DNA of 64,000 nt from Emergomyces orientalis (taxonomy: Eukaryota > Ascomycota > Eurotiomycetes > Onygenales > Ajellomycetaceae), in the NCBI GenBank assembly GCA_002110485.1, contig MOWL01000023.1, forward strand, positions 620,001-684,000, written 5' to 3'. Each line of letters opens with the position of its first letter. Within the stretch, counting starts at the first letter, position 1. The position numbers and the translations under genes were made by a program. Positions 59,090 to 64,000 of the stretch are shown here, piece after piece. Under the pieces are notes generated by a model. That model made no database searches. It saw only the letters and a list, made by a program, of their open reading frames with translations, and was not told where the DNA came from.

Positions 59090-60405
59090 CCATTGTTTTG
59101 CTGTGTTTTTAAATTTTTCTGTGTTCTTTTGCGAATGATATCTGCTGGACGATTTTAGACGGCTCAAATATTCCTTGTCATCTCTTTTTTCTTGATTTTT
59201 TTGCATTTTGATTGTCTCGTGTTCGCCTCTGGAATGTTTTCTGTTCCCCCTGCTTTCCTTTGTTGTTTTTTATGCATTTCATTCTCCTATTTTTGCTTCG
59301 CCCCAGCGTCAATTGCTCTGCAGCCTGCATGGTGTCCGTGTTACTTCTCTTCTCTTCTCTTCATTATTTCCCCCATTCCTTTTTACTTGTCGCAGCCTTT
59401 TCTTCCAGTTAACGATTCGACTCGGTTGTTTGGCTGTGTGTATTATTATGATGTCCTTCACACTGTTGCTGTACTACCACCTGCGTTGGCTGCCTGTTTT
59501 CCTATCGTACTTTTCCTACTTAATTGTCCTTTTTGCTGATATGGATGAAAGTGAAATTTTACTTTTTTTGGCTAACTACTAGGATTGATCCGCGTTTGCA
59601 TTCGATACCTATTGCACTGTTTCTTTCTGTTGTCATTGTATGTATATGTATATAAATATTATCGTACATACATTCATCAAAAACAATGTTGGATATGAAT
59701 CATCAAATGTTAAAGTATAGTTGATATTCCATTTATCTGAAACCGTGCAACCACCTCGTCTATATATTCGTATCTGTTTAATTTGGACCCAACCATGCCG
59801 TCGTCAAGTTAAGCGTTAATTAAAAATAAAAATTGCAGGCACAACGAGCTCTTCGCGACACCTATGAAAAATGGAAGCCAGGGACACATTCTCTCTAGAA
59901 CATTTATTTTTTCCTTCTGGATAAGCGTGCAGCGAAAACGTGGGGTAAATAGATAGTAGTTTAAACCGTGAACTCCCTCTAGGCGCTCCCATGCAGTTCA
60001 TTTTGCATGTGGAGAAGTTGAGTAATGCAGTTGCAAGGATATCTGCAGATGGAATGAGTAGTACCTATTTACAGTACCTATACCCTTGGTATGACTCAAA
60101 AACCCCATCATCCGAATGGGATGACGAGAATATATGAGCGTCCATCCGCTACAGATAGGAGTATGGAAAGCAATTCTATATAATTCAACCCATTATCGCC
60201 AATTTTCCATTCCTTGGGTCCCTCAAAATTCAGAAACTCGATTTTTATCCCGGCTGAAGTTATAGTATCTATATATCTACGGTAATCCCCAATTTTATAG
60301 CTGGGTGAAAAAGTTCATCGCCATCATCCAAATCACACCCTACACACCTACACATCCAATATATTATTATACCTTCGTCCTACAAGGTACACCTACAACC
60401 CAACC
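59090..60405. other. Intergenic region Cdc14-like / methyltransferase
   Basis: About 1.3 kb. The T-rich first 500 nt gives low-complexity open frames; the rest is methyltransferase promoter. No supported ORF. Confidence 0.55.
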
Positions 60406-61810
60406 ATGACGAATAATCCACCCGCCTCCACGTCTCCACCGGCGGATGGAAGAGAGGTTAAGTATATGGATACAATCGATGCGTATGATCAGTGGGCTGA
60501 GGTGAGCTCTTTTCCTTCGCCTTTTTTTTGTTTGTGTTTTGTTGTGTATGATGATATTACTCGCTTTTCTTCTTCTTCTTCTTCTTCTTTATTTTATTTT
60601 TATTTTTAGCTTTCTGTTTTCAATGGGTTGTGTGCAAGTTTTGCCCTCCTTGTCCAATCTATCGCTCGCCTGTGGGGAAGCGCGGATGGGCAATGGACGG
60701 TAAATGTTGCATACAGGGTGATTATACATATATATATACATATGATATACCTAGGCATGTAATAAGCCAAATTCCGAAACCGGGAGAAGAACAATTCAGT
60801 TTACTCTTCGTTATTGCTTCTTATTTATTCATAGATCTCTATAGTTATGGAACATACCCCCAGTTTGAAGAAAGGAAAAGCCTAATATACAAAATACATA
60901 TACAAACACATGTATACGTGTACCTTCAAAATCTCCGGAACAGAGATCTATTAGGAAGAAGAGCAAAAGGAAAAACAATACCTGCTAACGAATCAAGCCA
61001 TCCATTCTCTTAAAACAGGTCTATGACACAGATGGAAATTTCCTCCAAGCCCTCGATACCCTTGAGATGCAATCACTCCTCCCAAAGTTCCTCTCCTTGC
61101 GCGACATGAATAATAATGCTGGACCCAAACTTATCGATCTGGGTTGTGGCACGGGTCGGAACACCATCCCGCTCATCCGCGCTGCCACCTGCACCTCCAC
61201 AATCGTCGGACTGGAGCCTTCTAGCAATATGCTCCAGATTGCTCGGGAGAGGGTATCCAGATATCTCACTTCTGCTGTTACTGCTCCTCCTACTAAAGAG
61301 ACGCAGAATGCAACAGCAGGGGCAGTAGCGATGGAGCAGCAACAACAGCGCGCGTCATCGGGGGATGACGGGAGGGTAAGTTTCCTTCAATATAACTTGC
61401 TTGACTATGGCTCTGCAGAAGGAGAGGAAATGCCAGGCGCCATCGAGAATGCGGACGGGGTAATATCGACGCTAGTCATGGAACATGTACCCCTGGATAA
61501 GTTCTTCGGTGCCGCAGCGGGGATGCTGAAGAAAGGTGGCGTGTTGTTGGTTACAAATATGCATTCGGAAATGGGGTCGATTAGCCAGGCGGGGTTCGTG
61601 GATCCGAAGACTGGAGTGAAGATTCGCCCAACGAGTTATGCGCATACGGTTGCGGAGATGGTCGGGGCGGCGGTGAAGGTTGGGTTTGAGGTTGTTGGTG
61701 ATATTAAGGAGGTGAAGGTTGATGAAGAGCTGGCCGGAAAGTTGGGGAGGAGGGCGAATAAGTGGATTGGGGTGCAGGCTTGGTATGGGGGTTGCTTTAG
61801 GAAGAAGTGA
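60406..61810 (+). CDS. Class-I SAM-dependent methyltransferase
   Basis: Two exons, 60406-60501 and 61019-61810 (phase-0 junction DAYDQWAE|VYDTDGNFLQ), 295 residues. Seen: SAM motif I LIDLGCGTGRNT at about 70-81, the acidic post-I region IVGLEPSSNML, motif II-like VISTLVMEHVPLDKFF, and LKKGGVLLVTNMH. The opening DAYDQWAEVYDTDGN is typical of small-molecule methyltransferases of the UbiE/type-11 kind. Substrate unknown. A Thr/Ala/Gln-rich insert (about 115-140) splits the Rossmann core. The intron is 517 nt, several times longer than others in the window, and contains (TTC)n and (TA)n repeats; an extra small exon there was looked for and not found. Confidence 0.87.
60564..60590 (+). repeat. (TTC)n microsatellite in intron
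   Basis: TTC repeat within the long methyltransferase intron, followed by TTTTA repeats. Confidence 0.85.
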
Positions 61811-62071
61811 AGGGCATACATACTGGTTTGGGCGGCGAAGCGGATGTTGGGTTGAAGATGTGTAGGAAGGGAAAGAGTGCGAATATAAATATATGATAAT
61901 GGTACATGTAATTTCTTTTTTGTCTGGTAAAGAGCTGAAATGTTCAAGGGCTTGGAAGTTGCCGGAATCCTCCTTTGTCTGGTCATACAATTTGCGTCAT
62001 CATGGGGTATATGTAGAGAAGATCACAATCCAACACCAGAAAAATAGCTAAACGAGATTAGTGACGATGTT

Positions 62072-63166
62072 CTAAAAATATGCATCTAAGATCCGTTGTC
62101 GATGTTGTACAAGATTTGGATACCTCTTGAGATATCGCCCAAGAGGGTTCTGTTTCCAATTCAGATGTTCGTCCAGTAACAAATGGGTATAGGCGAAGAC
62201 GCTAGCATCGAAGAGGCCCGGGTCCTCCATTCCAAAAAAGTGATTATCATCTCCTAGCAAGGAAGATAGCGCTTGGAATGCACTCTGGGCTTCTGCCTCG
62301 AGGTCGTCCACGTCTATAAAGGAAGATGATTTGAGCAGTTCGTTCCGGGCAGCTTGCTGAAGCTGATGAACTAATATAGTTCGAACGAGAGGGTTCGATG
62401 TCGATGGATCTATATATAATTTCCGTCCAATGTTGTTAAAGTTTTGACTGTCTAAGTAGAACGTGTAGAGCTGTTTAAGATAGTGGTTAACTTTCTTGGT
62501 TTCAAATAGCATGCGCATATCTCGAAGTGTGGAGTGCATACCCAGGCATTTCGTATCTTGTGATCTAGCAGAGAGGAATACACATCAAATCGCACGTTTA
62601 GCTGCTGTTCTTCCTCAACATTGGATTGCTCGATAGCCCATTTTTGGATTTTGTTTGAAGGAATTGGGACCAACGGATCTACTGAAACGGCGGTGGATGA
62701 GGGCGCGGGGAGAAGGAAGGGGAGTGCGCCGGTTGGGGACGCATGGTTATTCGATGCAACAGTTTCAAAGGCCATCCCAACAAATTTGAGGTATGCCTGG
62801 TAAAGTGCCGTGTAATGTCAGATAGCCAGTCAAATATGAAGTTGAGAGGGGAAGGGGGGAAAGGCTATCTAGAAAAAGAGCGAGTCTGGGGAGAGCTGGA
62901 TTACTCCGACTAACCTGCCATTTTAAACACTGCGGATTAAACGACGGAGCACCCCGTCCCGCCCCCCTCGCCGTAGTAAATACATATAGAGTATGATTAT
63001 CTGAGCGGCCTGCTATACGTCGTGGGAGCTCATTTGCCGGATAGGTTATCAAGGGGAATTTGTCGAAGATATGTTTTATCGGGGTGGGAACGGATGGAAA
63101 TCGGGCAGAAAAGCGCGGAGTGGCTTGGGCCTGATGGCCAGCTGCAGTATGATCATCCTCTGGCAT
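62072..63166 (-). CDS. Metaxin/SAM-complex-like mitochondrial outer-membrane protein
   Basis: Three exons, 62915-63166, 62542-62796 and 62072-62470, total 906 nt and 301 residues. Both introns are phase 0 and join CLKWQAYLKFVGMA and KIRNAWLYTFYLDSQNF. The GST-like metaxin layout is seen: a thioredoxin-like N-terminal domain beginning HTLYVFTTARG and the metaxin-type CLKWQAYLKFVG, a middle helix, and the C-terminal GST-helical domain with the ALSSLLGDDNHFFG and DASVFAYTHLLL stretches and the end YPNLVQHRQRILDAYF. Metaxins and yeast Sam35/Sam37 serve in the sorting and assembly machinery that inserts beta-barrel proteins in the mitochondrial outer membrane. Whether it is the Sam35 or Sam37 equivalent cannot be decided here. 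No signal peptide. Confidence 0.85.
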
Positions 63167-64000
63167 GACTTCAATGGCACCAACAACAGTCCAATTGAGG
63201 TCCTATACTTTTGCGTTGCGTGTTCCTGAGGGATGGTGATGATATCAACGCCGTGAGTGCGGGTCTTCTTCCTGCTGTTTCCATACCCGTTGATTTTGGT
63301 GCAAAAAAGTTGAACATGGCTCCAATTTTCGGCCGGAAAAACCTTCGGCGTGATTCTAACCCTGAACCTTCCTGTTAAAACGGCATACAAAAGTCATATC
63401 TAAGTCGATTTTTCATATGTCTTAGAACCTTACTCATCACCCCTCCTAATCCTAATCCTAGCATACCCCAAACCCAGTTTTGGGGGTGGTGAGAGTGTAT
63501 GAGTAGTTTTTTAGTTGGGTTGCCCTCCAGTTGCACATAGCTCCAAAAAAGTGGGATCAAATCTCGAGTCACGATGAAACTGTTATTTTTTGCTTGGCAA
63601 AACTCCAATGCGGCTTACCTCAGCTGCCAAACCCGAGCTGTGGCACCCGCAAGATCGGGAAGAGGTCAAAAGCTCCAGGACTCAGAAGCCGCCTTCCCCA
63701 GGTGGGCCTAGCGCCGATAGCACTGAATTCTTCGAGCACTGGCTGGCCACATGATTGGCTGGCCGTTGATGCCGAGGCCGCGCCGAGATGGCCCCCGGAC
63801 TAGCCGCATTGGGAACCGGAATCCCACCCCAAGCCGCCATTCGCGCAGTCCACATTTCACCACTTCCTGAATCCTGGCGAAGACTGACATCAACCTACTC
63901 CACGCCATGTGTCCCTGAGTTAAGTTACAGAGTTGTCCACTGCTACAGACAACAGACTACAGGCCAAGAATATTTCTTCCCCCGTATCCAATCTCGACCT
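63167..64000. other. Right-edge intergenic region
   Basis: Promoter side of the metaxin-like gene. Short frames without family features; no supported ORF to the window edge. Confidence 0.5.

Noticed and set aside
60630..61013. 127-codon ORF between the methyltransferase exons
   Set aside because: It lies inside the intron with clear GTGAGC donor and CAG acceptor, and its translation shows no methyltransferase or other family sequence.
1..64000. CRISPR arrays, operons, ribosome binding sites
   Set aside because: Spliced eukaryotic genes throughout; no regularly spaced direct repeats seen.

Overview
The window reads as nuclear DNA of a filamentous ascomycete. Genes have short introns (mostly 50-120 nt) with GTRNGT donors and YAG acceptors, lie on both strands at roughly one per 2-3 kb, and encode family members typical of Eurotiomycetes. 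Onygenales (the Histoplasma/Blastomyces group) is my best guess. That placement is inference from gene style and sequence texture, not from a database comparison. I could rebuild 20 protein-coding genes that I place in a family or conserved group, plus one large gene I cannot place. Fourteen multi-exon genes (15 counting the unplaced one) were joined by matching splice phase with the conserved protein sequence across each junction; every joined length is a multiple of three.

Layout. 1-1.6 kb: T-rich non-coding sequence. 1.6-15 kb: Baeyer-Villiger-type flavoprotein monooxygenase (-), cullin-1 SCF scaffold (-, six exons including a 17-nt micro-exon), a one-domain cupin (+), an SRF1-like membrane regulator of phospholipase D (-), a mitochondrial K+/H+-exchange-related protein (+), and the endocytic EF-hand/EH protein End3 (+). 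15-24 kb: an LSH/Irc5-type SNF2 helicase (-), an 895-residue protein I cannot place (-), and a dual-specificity-phosphatase-like protein with a variant active-site loop (-). 24-32.4 kb: a gene-poor stretch holding only a C2H2 zinc-finger/coiled-coil protein (-) and ORF relics, one of them a 139-codon reading frame broken by a single stop.

32.4-47.6 kb: adenosine-deaminase-like protein (+), Smr-domain nuclease ending in a CaaX box (+), vacuolar carboxypeptidase S (-), amino-acid permease (-, nine exons), creatinase/M24-fold protein (+), threonine aldolase (-) and geranylgeranyl diphosphate synthase (-). Carboxypeptidase S, permease, M24 protein and threonine aldolase together look like a nitrogen/amino-acid salvage neighbourhood; the permease and M24 genes share a divergent promoter with GATA sites. 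47.6-64 kb: MFS sugar porter (-, eight exons), a 5.7-kb gene desert, a SIN-pathway Cdc14/SidB-type cytokinesis protein (+), a class-I methyltransferase (+) with an unusually long intron, and a metaxin/SAM-type mitochondrial outer-membrane protein (-).

I found no rRNA, no convincing tRNA, no CRISPR array and no intact transposon. Most of the window is ordinary fungal housekeeping. The observations I rate highest are the predicted prenylation signal on the Smr protein, the two LSH introns whose retention would keep the frame open (one splits the helicase DEGH box), and the broken small ORF in the 28-32 kb gene-poor region.
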